This document shows positions 25,341 to 33,672 of a stretch of DNA of 38,667 nucleotides, in pieces (the stretch's first letter is position 1; each line of letters begins with the position of its first letter). Both the position numbers and the translations under genes were made by a program. Location of the stretch: assembly GCA_019240755.1 (NCBI GenBank), contig JAFAXS010000093.1:1-38667 (forward strand), in the 5' to 3' direction. The DNA is from Vulcanimicrobiota bacterium (lineage in GTDB: Bacteria > Vulcanimicrobiota > Vulcanimicrobiia > Vulcanimicrobiales > Vulcanimicrobiaceae). Under the pieces are notes generated by a model. The model was not told the DNA's origin, did not search any database, and saw only the letters and a list, made by a program, of their open reading frames with translations.

Positions 25341-26879
25341 GTGTTACGCTTTAGCCGTACGTCGGCGCTCGCCTTGCTGTGCGTCAGCGCAGTCTTGTTT
25401 GGCGGATGCGCCGGCCAACGTTCGTTATTGCCCGGATACCCCGGCGTTACGTCCCAAAACGCCGGCGTGATGCAGGCGGGCAAGTTCACGCAATTCCAAA
25501 AGATAAAAAATCAGCCGCCGACCGGAATCCTCATCACGTTCTTGATGACGGACGGCTCTGTTCTGGCGCAGAGCTCCTCGAACTGGCGGCAGTGGTATCG
25601 CTATCGTCCCGATTCGTCGGGCAGCTACGCCAATGGCAGCTGGAGCAACGCGGCGAGCCTGCCGGCGGGATACGCGCCGGACGCGTTCGCAGCCGCGACG
25701 CAAATTGACGGCCGCTTCATCATCAGCGGCGGCGAGTACAATAGCTATGGGTCGTTCACGTTACAGCTCACCAATCTGGGCGCCGTATACGATCCCGTCG
25801 CCGACACGTGGACGGCGATCGGTCATCCCCACCGCTGGCACTGGATCGGCGACTCGCCATCCAGCGTTCTCCCCGACGGACGCTACCTGTTGGGCGACAA
25901 ACTGCATCCGTGGGATGCGGCGCTCAATCCGAAAACATTGAAGTGGACGGAAATGCACGATGTGGGCAAATCGGATTTCAATGCCGAGGAGGGCTGGACG
26001 TTGCTTCCCAACGGTACCGTCCTGACGGCCGACGTGAAGAACGCACCGAACTCGGAGATCTACGATCCGTCGAAGCAAACCTGGACCAGCGCGGGCTCGA
26101 CGATCGTCGACCTGCACTCGCCCTCGCCGTACAAGAGCTGTCTGCAGTACGGACCGAAGTCGAAGGATTGCTATCTGCCGCCGGGCGAGATCGGCCCGGC
26201 GATCTTGCGTCCGGACGGCACGGTCTTCTACACCGGCTCGGCGTCGGGCAAGTACGGCAGCGGCGTCGGACACACGGCCATCTACAACACGTCGAACGGC
26301 AAGTGGAGCGTCGGTCCGGACTTTCCGAACGGCGACAGCGCCGGCGACTCCTGGGGCGTGCTGCTGCCGAACGGCAACGCGCTGATCTTCGGGAGCAGCG
26401 GCATGATGTACGAGTTCAACGGCAGCACGTGGTCGCAAGACGGCTACGCCTCAGGCAGTCCGTTGCTGCTGCCCACGGGACAAGTGCTGATGGTCGGATA
26501 TAGTGTTGTGCTGTTCACGCCGACCGGCAGCCCGAAGTCGAGTTGGGCGCCGGCGATCGCGAGCGTGTCATCGAGACTGACGCCCGGAAAGACCTACAAA
26601 ATCACCGGAACACAGTTCAACGGCCTCTCGCAAGCGATGTCGTTCGGCGACGAGTATCAGAACCCGACGAACTATCCGCTCGTGCGCATCACCAACAACT
26701 CGACGAAGCACGTCTTCTACGCGCGCACGCACGACCACAGCACGATGGGCGTGGCGACCGGGTCTCAATCGGTTTCCACGAACTTCGACGTTCCAAAGAC
26801 GATCGACAAAGGCAAGAGCACGCTCGTCGTCGTCGCCAACGGGATCGCGTCGAAGCCCGTCAACGTTACGATAAAATAA
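25341..26879 (+). CDS. Kelch/galactose-oxidase-like lipoprotein
   Basis: 512 residues from GTG at 25341, with GGAGG at 25331-25335; lipobox LFGGC (Cys23). The body shows kelch-like blades: DGRFIISGGEYN, GAVYDPVADTWTAIG, EEGWTLLPNGTVLTAD, SEIYDPSKQTWTSAG, GPAILRPDGTVFYTGS, LLLPTGQVLMVG. The C-terminal E-set domain resembles the DUF1929 galactose-oxidase tail (ITGTQFNGLSQAMSFGDEY; THDHSTMGVATG). I cannot place the Cys-Tyr radical pair of true galactose oxidase, so oxidase activity is uncertain; a carbohydrate-binding role is possible. A full-length paralog lies at 34972-36504. It ends at a hairpin shared with the convergent gene. Confidence 0.85.
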   Translation: MLRFSRTSALALLCVSAVLFGGCAGQRSLLPGYPGVTSQNAGVMQAGKFTQFQKIKNQPPTGILITFLMTDGSVLAQSSSNWRQWYRYRPDSSGSYANGSWSNAASLPAGYAPDAFAAATQIDGRFIISGGEYNSYGSFTLQLTNLGAVYDPVADTWTAIGHPHRWHWIGDSPSSVLPDGRYLLGDKLHPWDAALNPKTLKWTEMHDVGKSDFNAEEGWTLLPNGTVLTADVKNAPNSEIYDPSKQTWTSAGSTIVDLHSPSPYKSCLQYGPKSKDCYLPPGEIGPAILRPDGTVFYTGSASGKYGSGVGHTAIYNTSNGKWSVGPDFPNGDSAGDSWGVLLPNGNALIFGSSGMMYEFNGSTWSQDGYASGSPLLLPTGQVLMVGYSVVLFTPTGSPKSSWAPAIASVSSRLTPGKTYKITGTQFNGLSQAMSFGDEYQNPTNYPLVRITNNSTKHVFYARTHDHSTMGVATGSQSVSTNFDVPKTIDKGKSTLVVVANGIASKPVNVTIK

Positions 26880-26887
26880 GCGAACGA

Positions 26888-26922
26888 GACGAGGGGCCGA
26901 AGAGAATCTTCGGCCCTTCGTC
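26888..26922. terminator. Hairpin between convergent genes
   Basis: GACGAGGGGCCGAAG and its near-perfect complement (one wobble) flank AGAAT. No T-tract follows on the plus strand; on the minus strand TCGTTCGCTTATTTT follows. It is probably a terminator for one or both genes. Confidence 0.65.
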
Positions 26923-26930
26923 AATCCGGG

Positions 26931-27374
26931 TTATTGGTGCGGTGGCGGCGCGGGTGCCTGTGGCGCTGCCGGAGGCGGCTGACCGCCGGTGATCGCCGTC
27001 GCGTAGAAGTTTCCCCCTTGCCAGTAGCCGTGCGCCACGATCTGGCGCCCGACCGCGACTCGTCCGGAAGTTTCGTTGCTCAGCGCCGCGCTGTCGTCAA
27101 TCACGACCTGCCCCTTCGTCTGCTGCACGGTCACGAGATGGCCTTTCACCGAAACGATCGTCCCGGCCACGACCTCGTGCTTGTAGGCGGTCGGACAGTT
27201 CCCGTTCGGGACCCACGTGTCGCCCTGCCAGGCGCCGCAGCTCGTATCAACGTACGGCGGCCCTGCCGGCGGCGGCGGCGCGCCGGGCGGTGGAGGCGCT
27301 CCCTGTGCGCTTGCTACCGCGCCGAAAGCCACGATGCCGATCGTGGCGGATAGAACTGTAAGAAGACTTTTCAT
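26931..27374 (-). CDS. Small secreted proline-rich protein with DUF5666-like core
   Basis: 147 residues from ATG at 27374. The signal peptide ends ASA-QG. The mature protein starts with a Gly/Pro stretch (APPPPGAPPPPAGPP), has two Cys (DTSCGAW, NGNCPTA) likely to form a disulphide, then a beta core (VAGTIVSVKGHLVTVQQTKG, RVAVGRQIVAHGYW) resembling DUF5666/OB-like domains, and a Pro/Ala-rich tail. The core of such proteins is non-enzymatic as far as known. It is convergent with the kelch gene and lies 46 bases downstream of the end of the MFS gene. Family placement is tentative. Confidence 0.75.
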   Translation of the reverse strand: MKSLLTVLSATIGIVAFGAVASAQGAPPPPGAPPPPAGPPYVDTSCGAWQGDTWVPNGNCPTAYKHEVVAGTIVSVKGHLVTVQQTKGQVVIDDSAALSNETSGRVAVGRQIVAHGYWQGGNFYATAITGGQPPPAAPQAPAPPPHQ

Positions 27375-27419
27375 AGGATGACTAATTCCCAAAGTGGCGC
27401 TCCCTAACCGACCCCTGCG

Positions 27420-28607
27420 TTAAAGGCGCATTGAACCAGGCGTACGTGCGCTAGGTTTGAACAGGAAGAACGGGACCGCGGCCACCTGCAGGAGTGCCGA
27501 AAAGGCGGCCAGCCCGACGATCGACCGGTCGAGCAGCATCCCCGAAACGGCGCTGCCTAGGAACCACGCCGCGCCGAAGATGAGATCGTAGAGACCGAAG
27601 CTCGTTGCCCTCCGCCGGTGCGCGAGCACGCTCGCGACCAGGGCCAGCAGCAGCGCGTCTTGCACCGCGATTCCGACGCCCCAGAGCGCGACGCCGGCTT
27701 TTGCCAACGCACCCGATCCGAGGAACGCCAGCGGAGTCGCCGCCGCCGTGATTGCCACCGCTACTGCGACGACCGGTTTGCCGACGCGATCGAACGAGCG
27801 CCCGAGCAGCGGAGCGGCGATCGCGCCGACCGCCATTGCGACCGCGAACCACAACGAGATCGCAGGCGCATTCGCAATGTGATCGCGCTGGAAACGAAAA
27901 GCGATCAGCGCAAAATCCACGTATCCGGCCGCAACGAGCGCGCCGCCGAACGCGTAACGGCGAAACGCCGGCCAGTCGAGCACGCCCGGCCCCGCATCAC
28001 CGTGATCCTTGGGCGCAAACGGCAGACCCGCGCGGGTCGCAACTGCGAGCGTCGCGAGCGTGACCAGCGCCGGAATGATCAGCACGCCGAATCCCCAGCG
28101 ATAGCCGCCACGCGCGATCGCATACGCGACGACGAGCGGCCCGACCGTGGCGCCGATTTGATCGAGCAGCTCGTTGATGCCGAAAACGCGCCCACTGCCC
28201 AACGACGTGCCGGCGTGGGAGAGCGTTGCCGCGACGACCGGCTTGCGTATTCCGCGCCCGACGCGCTCGCCGATCGCGAGCCCGGCCGCCATCGGCCAAC
28301 TGCCTGCGAGCGCGAGCGCGGGCACGCAGAGCATGTTGATCGCGTAGCCGACCCACACGTCGAGCCAATAGAGTCCCGTGCGATCCGCGACGATTCCGGC
28401 GACCGAGCGAATTGCGTAGCCAGCGAACTCGCCGAAGCCCGCAACGGCACCGACGATCGCGCCGTTCGCGCCGAGATGGCCCAAGAACGCCCCGACGACG
28501 CCGCGGCCGCCCTCATAGGTGAAGTCTGCAAAGGCGTTGACGATGCCGATCAGCACGACGAACCGCAGTGCGCGTTGCGCCCATGGCTTTTCGGGAACGC
28601 GGCTCAT
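27420..28607 (-). CDS. MFS transporter
   Basis: 395 residues from ATG at 28607, with about 12 hydrophobic segments. Motif A between helices 2 and 3 is present as GIVADRTG (residues 71-78), with its C-half echo GRSFDRVGK. IGERVGRGIRKP in the middle resembles the sugar/antibiotic efflux branch of MFS. The substrate is unknown. The longer reading to 28703 overlaps the divergent creatininase gene. A TATTCT hexamer lies 6 bases before the ATG and no Shine-Dalgarno is seen, so the mRNA may be leaderless. The genes are divergent, with start codons 21 bases apart, so the two promoters overlap. Confidence 0.9.
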   Translation of the reverse strand: MSRVPEKPWAQRALRFVVLIGIVNAFADFTYEGGRGVVGAFLGHLGANGAIVGAVAGFGEFAGYAIRSVAGIVADRTGLYWLDVWVGYAINMLCVPALALAGSWPMAAGLAIGERVGRGIRKPVVAATLSHAGTSLGSGRVFGINELLDQIGATVGPLVVAYAIARGGYRWGFGVLIIPALVTLATLAVATRAGLPFAPKDHGDAGPGVLDWPAFRRYAFGGALVAAGYVDFALIAFRFQRDHIANAPAISLWFAVAMAVGAIAAPLLGRSFDRVGKPVVAVAVAITAAATPLAFLGSGALAKAGVALWGVGIAVQDALLLALVASVLAHRRRATSFGLYDLIFGAAWFLGSAVSGMLLDRSIVGLAAFSALLQVAAVPFFLFKPSARTPGSMRL

Positions 28608-28613
28608 GGTTCG

Positions 28614-28619
28614 AGAATA
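28614..28619 (-). promoter_or_regulatory. Predicted -10 element of the MFS gene
   Basis: TATTCT on the minus strand stands 6 bases before the ATG at 28607, placing the transcript start at or next to the start codon. It lies inside the 20-base gap to the divergent creatininase gene, so the two promoters must interfere. Confidence 0.4.
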
Positions 28620-28627
28620 CCGCGCGC

Positions 28628-29434
28628 ATGGCGCAGAAATACCGCTACGGTGAGATGACGTGGCCCGAAGTGCGGGAGGCGGCGGCACGCAAGTGCGTGG
28701 CAATCGTGCCGATCGCGACGCTCGAAGACCACGGGTCGCATCTTCCGATCGACACCGACCTTCTGCTCTGCGCGACCGTGTGCGAGTTGGCCGCGGCGCG
28801 CGCCTCGGATCGCACCGTCGTAGTGCCCGCGATCAATCACGGCTACAGCCCGCATCACTTAGACTTTCCCGGCGCGCTGACGATCGGCCCGCACACGCTG
28901 ATCGACTATGGGGTCGATCTATGCAAGAGTCTCGCGCATCATGGATTCAAGCGCATTCTCATCGTGAACGGCCATGGCAGCAATACGCCGTTTGCCGAGA
29001 TCATCGCGCGCCTTGCTACCGTACATACCGACGCGCTTGCCGCGTCCGTGAACTACTGGGCGGCGCCGGGAGTGCGCAAAACCGCCGAGGGGTTGCGCGA
29101 ATCGGAACGCATCGGCGGCATGAACCATGCGTGCGAGTTCGAGACGTCCTTATACCTCGCGCTGCGTCCCGACTTAGTCCAGATGGAGCGCGCCGTAGCC
29201 GAGCTGGGCCACCGGCCGTCGAAGAACTATTGGACGGATCTCGTCGCGGGAGATGGACCGCTCGCGATGATGGAGCACTGGAGCGCGCTCAGCGAAAGCG
29301 GCGTGATGGGAGATCCGACGAAGGCCAGCGCGCAGAAGGGCCGCGCGTTATTGGAGAGCGCGGTCGCCGGAATCGTCGAGCTCGTCGACGAGCTCCTCGC
29401 CCGCGAGTTGCGCCCGCGTAAAGATCATCATTGA
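28628..29434 (+). CDS. Creatininase-family amidohydrolase
   Basis: 268 residues from ATG at 28628. Metal-site motifs of the creatininase/MftE family are visible: LEDHGSHLPIDTD (Glu33, His35, Asp44), NGHGSN (His116; usually NGHGGN) and HACEFETS (Glu170/Glu172). Members hydrolyse cyclic amides such as creatinine or formamidopyrimidines, or trim peptides in mycofactocin maturation; no mycofactocin genes are here. The protein is cytoplasmic, with no signal. Its 3' end overlaps the convergent DUF488 gene by 7 bases. The exact substrate cannot be told from sequence. Confidence 0.9.
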   Translation: MAQKYRYGEMTWPEVREAAARKCVAIVPIATLEDHGSHLPIDTDLLLCATVCELAAARASDRTVVVPAINHGYSPHHLDFPGALTIGPHTLIDYGVDLCKSLAHHGFKRILIVNGHGSNTPFAEIIARLATVHTDALAASVNYWAAPGVRKTAEGLRESERIGGMNHACEFETSLYLALRPDLVQMERAVAELGHRPSKNYWTDLVAGDGPLAMMEHWSALSESGVMGDPTKASAQKGRALLESAVAGIVELVDELLARELRPRKDHH

Positions 29435-29979
29435 TCGGGGGGCGCGATGACGTCGTATTGCAGCCGCCCGTCCGCGCGCAGGCGAACTCCCTCCGTGAGG
29501 CGGTGGACCTGCGGCGCTCCCGCGTGCATCAAATGTTCGACGCGCACTGCATGCGTCAGAACGAGGGCGTCGGAGATCAGCCGCCGATGGCAGCGCCACC
29601 AGAGCGTCTCGGAGCACATGATCGCCGTCGGCACGGCGGCTGCGCCGGCGACGAGCCGGCCGAGAGCGCCGGCAAACGCGTCCGTTTGCATGTAATCGGC
29701 GTAGCCGCGAAAGGACGGGTGACGTAAGGCCACGTTGGGACTCTCCGGCAGCGGCTTGCGGAAGCCGCCCAAGTCCTGCGACCAAGAGTACGAGGCGCCC
29801 GCCAAGTCCGGCACCCACTGGGCCAATCGTTGCGCCCAAACGTGCGGATGGGCGCGGCTTTTGGGAACGCTTCGGACGTCGACGACGGCGCGTACGCCCG
29901 CGGATCGCAACAGGCTCGACAGCGCGATCTCGTCGGCGGTTCCATGACCGCACGTGTACAGCCGTTGCGGCGTTTGCAT
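29428..29979 (-). CDS. DUF488 family protein
   Basis: 183 residues from ATG at 29979. It matches DUF488: TCGHGTADEIALSSLL at the start, VDVRSVPKSRAH (Asp34, Arg36), a YSWSQDLGG segment, and MCSETLWWRCHR (Cys122, Glu124, Cys130, His131). The CSE...CHR arrangement is the conserved putative active or metal site of the family. The biochemical role is unknown. It is convergent with the creatininase gene (7-base overlap) and divergent from the gene at 30048. Confidence 0.88.
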   Translation of the reverse strand: MQTPQRLYTCGHGTADEIALSSLLRSAGVRAVVDVRSVPKSRAHPHVWAQRLAQWVPDLAGASYSWSQDLGGFRKPLPESPNVALRHPSFRGYADYMQTDAFAGALGRLVAGAAAVPTAIMCSETLWWRCHRRLISDALVLTHAVRVEHLMHAGAPQVHRLTEGVRLRADGRLQYDVIAPPDQ

Positions 29980-30047
29980 CAGCGAACCATCAAATCGCGC
30001 GGAATTGACTCCGCGATCGCGCGCCCGATGTTAGACTGAACGTTGCC

Positions 30048-32294
30048 GTGAAGTTCCACGCCTTCGCGCTTTCGATAACTTGCGCGTTCGCACTGTCGGC
30101 CGCGCCCGTGCGGGCATCGGTCGCGCAGACCTTCGTGTTCTCGGTGGCGCGGGCGCCGCGCCCGCTGCCGCTCGATCCCGTCCTGGCCGATTCCGCCTGG
30201 GCCGCAGGCCAGGTGCCCACCGGGAACGGGCCATGGCAAAACGTAACGACGCGATCCCCTGCGGCTCTGAAGACGACGGCGTACCTGCTCTACGACGATA
30301 AGAATCTATACGTCGCCTTCAAGGCCGACCAACCCGGCGTGCCGATCGTGGCGGCGCAAACCACCAACGACGTAGGATTCGGCAGCGACGACTTCGTCGG
30401 CATCGGCGTGGACACGAGCGGCTCCGGCAGTCAAGTGTACTACTTCGAAACGACGCCGCGCGGAGTCCGCTACGAGCAGGCGAACGAGAACGCGCGCTAC
30501 CGTCCGCGTTGGAGCGCCGCCGCGCACGTCGATCAGGGCAGCTGGAGCGCCGTGATGATCATTCCGCTCAACGTGATCCGCGTGCCGCGCGGCGGAAAGC
30601 AAACGTGGCGATTTCAGTTCGTGCGCGGCGTCGCGGCGCGCGGCGAGCATCTCACGTGGGTGTGGGATCCGATCATGCAAGACTCCGCCGCCGGAACGTG
30701 GCCGGTGCTGTCGCCCGATCCACGCTTTTGGCCCGCCGGCAATCTCGATCTGGCGGCCTCCGCGGCAACGCGTCCGAAGCCCCGCGCCGACGTGTACGTA
30801 CTGGGCGCTGCCGGGCCGGACCGCAACTTGGTGCAGCAACCCAACGGAACGTTCTTGCCGATGCACACCCGTTCGTACGGCGCCGATCTCAGCGTTCCGC
30901 TCACTCCGACGATCCGTTTCGTCGGAACGCTCAATCCGGATTTTTCGAACGTCGAGATCGACCAGCAGACGATCGCGCCGCAAGAATTTCAGCGTCAGCT
31001 CGTGGAGTACCGGCCCTTCTTCGCGCAAGGCGCGGCTTACATCAACGCAGACTCCAGCGTTCGGGCACCGATCGGAACGAGCGTGCAGGCGCCGTTTCTC
31101 GTCTTCTACTCGCCGTCCGTCGGGCCGTTCGACAGCGGCGCGAAGGTGGAGGGAACCTACGACAGCAGCGCGTTCGGCGCACTAACGTTTCACGGTTACG
31201 ACACGACGACGAACAACACGTTCACCGATTCTGCGTACGGGTTCCAGCACGCCGTGCCGGGCGGTGCGTTTACGTATTGGAGCGACGGGGTTTTCGCCAA
31301 TCACAGCCTCGCCGGCTGGGACAATACGGTCGAGAACGGTTTCGAAGTCCGCAACCTGCAAAACGGAATGATCTATCTCGGCGACTATTCCTTCGAGAAC
31401 GGCTCGTGGGTTCCGCAGGGCCATGCCGACTTGCTACAGCTCTTCGTTGACCGCCATAAGGGCAACACCGAGGTCAACGGCGGATACCTGGACGTGTCGC
31501 CCAACTATAATCCGATCGACGGATACACGCCGAACTCCGACATCCGCGGGCCGCAGTTCTTTTTCAACTATGCGGGCACGACGCCGGCGGTCAAGAATTA
31601 CACCCTCTTCTTTGGCACCGACCGCTTCCTCGACGCTTCAGGCGCAGTGCATCAGGCCGACCTCCAATTCTTCGTGAATGCCGTCTTCAAGAACCAGTTC
31701 TCGCTCGACGGCTGGGGCTCGGCGGTGGGACAGCTGCGCTCCTACGGCATTCCCGCCGGCCCCGGCTGCAGCGGGCCGATCCTCTTCACGTCGAGCTTTA
31801 CCGGATATCCGTGTTATCGCGACGGCGTGACGTCGCCGTACAATCTCTATCAGCTTCCGGTAGGATACCGCGACGGCACGCCCTCTCCGATCGATGTGAA
31901 CTACTCGTGGGGGCCGTTTGGACCCAACTACGTGCACCTCTTCACGATCGTCACGAGCCGTCCGCTCGCGCGCGGGCTCAGCCTGGGCTTGGAGTACGAC
32001 GGGACGTACGAGCGCGCGTTCTCGACCGGTGTGCTGGACTCACAGTGGCTGCGGCGCGTTTCGCTCGGCTACAATCTCTCCAGCGAGAGCACGCTGAGCG
32101 TCGGACTGCGCGACATCAACGGGCGCGGCGGCTTCGCCACGCAAATCGGCAATAATCTTGCCGTCGCGTTTCACGAACGGTTTCGCACCGGCAACGAGAT
32201 TTTCGTCAACTACGGTAGTCCCGCCGCCGGAGCGACCCTCAACCGTCTCATCGTCAAGTACGTCTTCCACGCCGGCGCCGACGCCGGCACTTAA
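30048..32294 (+). CDS. CBM9-like (DUF5916-type) outer-membrane barrel protein
   Basis: 748 residues from GTG at 30048. The signal peptide is cleaved around VRA-SVA. Residues about 35-235 form a carbohydrate-binding family 9-like sandwich (DPVLADSAWAAGQ, LYDDKNLYVAFKAD, DDFVGIGVDT, WSAVMIIPLNVI). The rest, from ADLSVPLTPTIRFVGTLNPD on, is rich in alternating Tyr/Phe strands typical of an outer-membrane barrel, as in DUF5916 proteins. VEYRPFFAQGA is a recurrent DUF5916-type motif. A likely role is surface binding or transport of a glycan or metabolite; this is inference. TGTTAGACT ten bases upstream looks like an extended -10, and no Shine-Dalgarno is seen. It ends 2 bases before the convergent HiPIP gene. 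Confidence 0.82.
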   Translation: MKFHAFALSITCAFALSAAPVRASVAQTFVFSVARAPRPLPLDPVLADSAWAAGQVPTGNGPWQNVTTRSPAALKTTAYLLYDDKNLYVAFKADQPGVPIVAAQTTNDVGFGSDDFVGIGVDTSGSGSQVYYFETTPRGVRYEQANENARYRPRWSAAAHVDQGSWSAVMIIPLNVIRVPRGGKQTWRFQFVRGVAARGEHLTWVWDPIMQDSAAGTWPVLSPDPRFWPAGNLDLAASAATRPKPRADVYVLGAAGPDRNLVQQPNGTFLPMHTRSYGADLSVPLTPTIRFVGTLNPDFSNVEIDQQTIAPQEFQRQLVEYRPFFAQGAAYINADSSVRAPIGTSVQAPFLVFYSPSVGPFDSGAKVEGTYDSSAFGALTFHGYDTTTNNTFTDSAYGFQHAVPGGAFTYWSDGVFANHSLAGWDNTVENGFEVRNLQNGMIYLGDYSFENGSWVPQGHADLLQLFVDRHKGNTEVNGGYLDVSPNYNPIDGYTPNSDIRGPQFFFNYAGTTPAVKNYTLFFGTDRFLDASGAVHQADLQFFVNAVFKNQFSLDGWGSAVGQLRSYGIPAGPGCSGPILFTSSFTGYPCYRDGVTSPYNLYQLPVGYRDGTPSPIDVNYSWGPFGPNYVHLFTIVTSRPLARGLSLGLEYDGTYERAFSTGVLDSQWLRRVSLGYNLSSESTLSVGLRDINGRGGFATQIGNNLAVAFHERFRTGNEIFVNYGSPAAGATLNRLIVKYVFHAGADAGT

Positions 32295-32296
32295 GG

Positions 32297-32569
32297 CTAC
32301 TCTGACTTCGCTGCGAAGGCGATGCAGTAGCCGTTCGGCGAGATCGAGCCTTCGACGATTTGGCAGCTGCCGTTGGCGTTCGCATCGTGGGCCGGAATGA
32401 AGAACCTGCAGAGCGCGCAGTGCATGCTGCCCTTCGGGCTGTTCTGGTACTGCATCGAGGCCTGCGTGGCTTTCGATTGCGCCGGGGTGCGGCGAGTCAC
32501 CATCCCGCCGAACGATGCCACTGCCATCCCTCCCAAGAACGTGCGACGGCGTAGTCCTCGTGTAATCAT
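32297..32569 (-). CDS. High-potential iron-sulfur protein (HiPIP), Tat-exported
   Basis: 90 residues from ATG at 32569. A twin-arginine signal (RRRTFLGG) leads to a short mature protein with Cys51, Cys54, Cys69 and Cys82 (C-x2-C-x14-C-x12-C), the HiPIP spacing for one 4Fe-4S cluster. GYCIAFAAK near the end fits the family. HiPIPs carry single electrons at high potential in the periplasm, often to respiratory or photosynthetic complexes. Its partner is not in the window, although a cupredoxin lipoprotein lies at 37702. A longer reading exists, but the Tat motif fixes this start. Confidence 0.88.
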   Translation of the reverse strand: MITRGLRRRTFLGGMAVASFGGMVTRRTPAQSKATQASMQYQNSPKGSMHCALCRFFIPAHDANANGSCQIVEGSISPNGYCIAFAAKSE

Positions 32570-32636
32570 CGTTGTATGATAGTACCCACTAATTGATGAA
32601 AAAAGTCTAAATCGGGAGACGTCCGACCCGTCGTGG

Positions 32637-33100
32637 TCAATTTCGCGCGGCGTGGCCGAGTTCTTGGCGCTGTGCAAGCTCTGAGCGCAGGGTCGCAATC
32701 TCGACTAATATCTTTTTCAGCTGCTCCTCGCTCGCGATCGGGCTGCGCTTGTCGTCCGCATCCTTATTGATGAAGTAGCTCGCCACGGCGGCGGTGATGT
32801 AGCCGAAGATCGAAAAAGCGAAGACCGAGAGCAGAAAGCAGAGGAGCCGGCCCGGCGCAGTGTGCGGAAAGTAATCGGAGCCCAGCGTCGTCATGATCAT
32901 CGCCGTCCACCACAGCGCGTACGGATAGCTGTTGATCTCCGCGCCGTTGGGCGCGCCGGCAGCGCGAGGCTGACGGCCACCAAGACGTTGCGTTTGAGGA
33001 ACTTGAGCTTTTGCAGGGCGAGCGGTCCGCTCAGCATCTTTTCGAGATTCCGCAAAAGCGCGAAGCGCTCGCGCGCGACGCGAACGTGTTGAGTAGCCAT
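32637..33100 (-). pseudogene. Remnant of voltage-gated ion channel gene, deleted and frame-shifted
   Basis: From ATG at 33100 the frame reads MATQHVRVARERFALLRNLE, then jumps from LSGPLALQKL to KFLKRNVLVAVSLALPA, which resembles the end of S2 and S3 of a channel. It then runs into a meaningless Arg-rich tail. A second frame carries GAPNGAEINSYPYALWWTAM, MTTLGSDYFP (selectivity-filter region), the last helix (LLCFLLSVFAFSIFGYIT) and a coiled-coil tail (EEQLKKILVEIATLRSELAQ) to 32637. S1-S2 and S4-S5 appear to be missing, so at least one and probably two internal deletions occurred. The comparison is with remembered channel architecture; no intact product is expected. Confidence 0.7.
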
Positions 33101-33132
33101 GGTCGGTTGTACCCAGGCCGCTTGCGGATTTT

Positions 33133-33141
33133 TGTTATACT
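33133..33141 (+). promoter_or_regulatory. Extended -10 promoter element of the DUF1579-like gene
   Basis: TGTTATACT matches the extended -10 pattern (TG-N-TATAAT-like). It ends 6 bases before the ATG at 33148, implying a leaderless transcript. No Shine-Dalgarno fits in the gap. Confidence 0.5.
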
Positions 33142-33147
33142 GAGCCA

Positions 33148-33672
33148 ATGAACCGAACTGCTCTATCCGCAGCGCTCGTGGCGTTATTGATTCCAACGGC
33201 CGTTTCGGCCGCGGGCTCGAGCGAACTCGACCGTTTCGCTGGAACCTGGGATGGCCCCGGAACTCTTCTGGCAACTCCCTACAGCAAGGCTGGACGTGCC
33301 GACGCGGTCAACACCTGCGCTTGGTCACTGGATCGCCTTTTCATGATCTGCCAGCAGAGTATCTCAGTCAACGGCAAGCCGGAACATGCGATCTCCATCT
33401 ATACCTACGACGATGCCACGCAAGCATATCATTTTTACAATCTGAGTACCGCGGGCGCGAATTCGACGACGATCTCCGTCGCCGGCGACACGATCACCTA
33501 TACCGACAGCTTCACCGACAAAGGCAAACGCGTCACAATTCGGACGCTGAACATCTGGGAGAACCCCGATCGCTATCGTTGGCGAACGGAGTATTCGACG
33601 GACGCCGGCGCGACGTGGTCGCTGATGGCGTCAGGAGTTTCGCAGCGGCGACGAGTCGAAGCGCCGCACTAG
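33148..33672 (+). CDS. Secreted DUF1579-like protein
   Basis: 174 residues from ATG at 33148. The signal peptide ends VSAA-GSS. The mature protein begins LDRFAGTWDGPGTLLATPY, then CAWSLDRLFMICQQSISV, IYTYDDATQAYHFYNLS and TIRTLNIWENPDRYRW, the pattern of DUF1579/calycin-like beta-barrels. The two Cys could pair after export. The family role is unknown; small-molecule binding is possible. The 3' end overlaps the convergent HAD gene by 42 bases, so one stop may be misplaced or the genes truly interleave. Confidence 0.8.
   Translation: MNRTALSAALVALLIPTAVSAAGSSELDRFAGTWDGPGTLLATPYSKAGRADAVNTCAWSLDRLFMICQQSISVNGKPEHAISIYTYDDATQAYHFYNLSTAGANSTTISVAGDTITYTDSFTDKGKRVTIRTLNIWENPDRYRWRTEYSTDAGATWSLMASGVSQRRRVEAPH

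Noticed and set aside
25341-26879. True galactose oxidase
   Set aside because: The kelch and E-set layout fits, but the Cys-Tyr cofactor and copper ligands could not be identified by eye.
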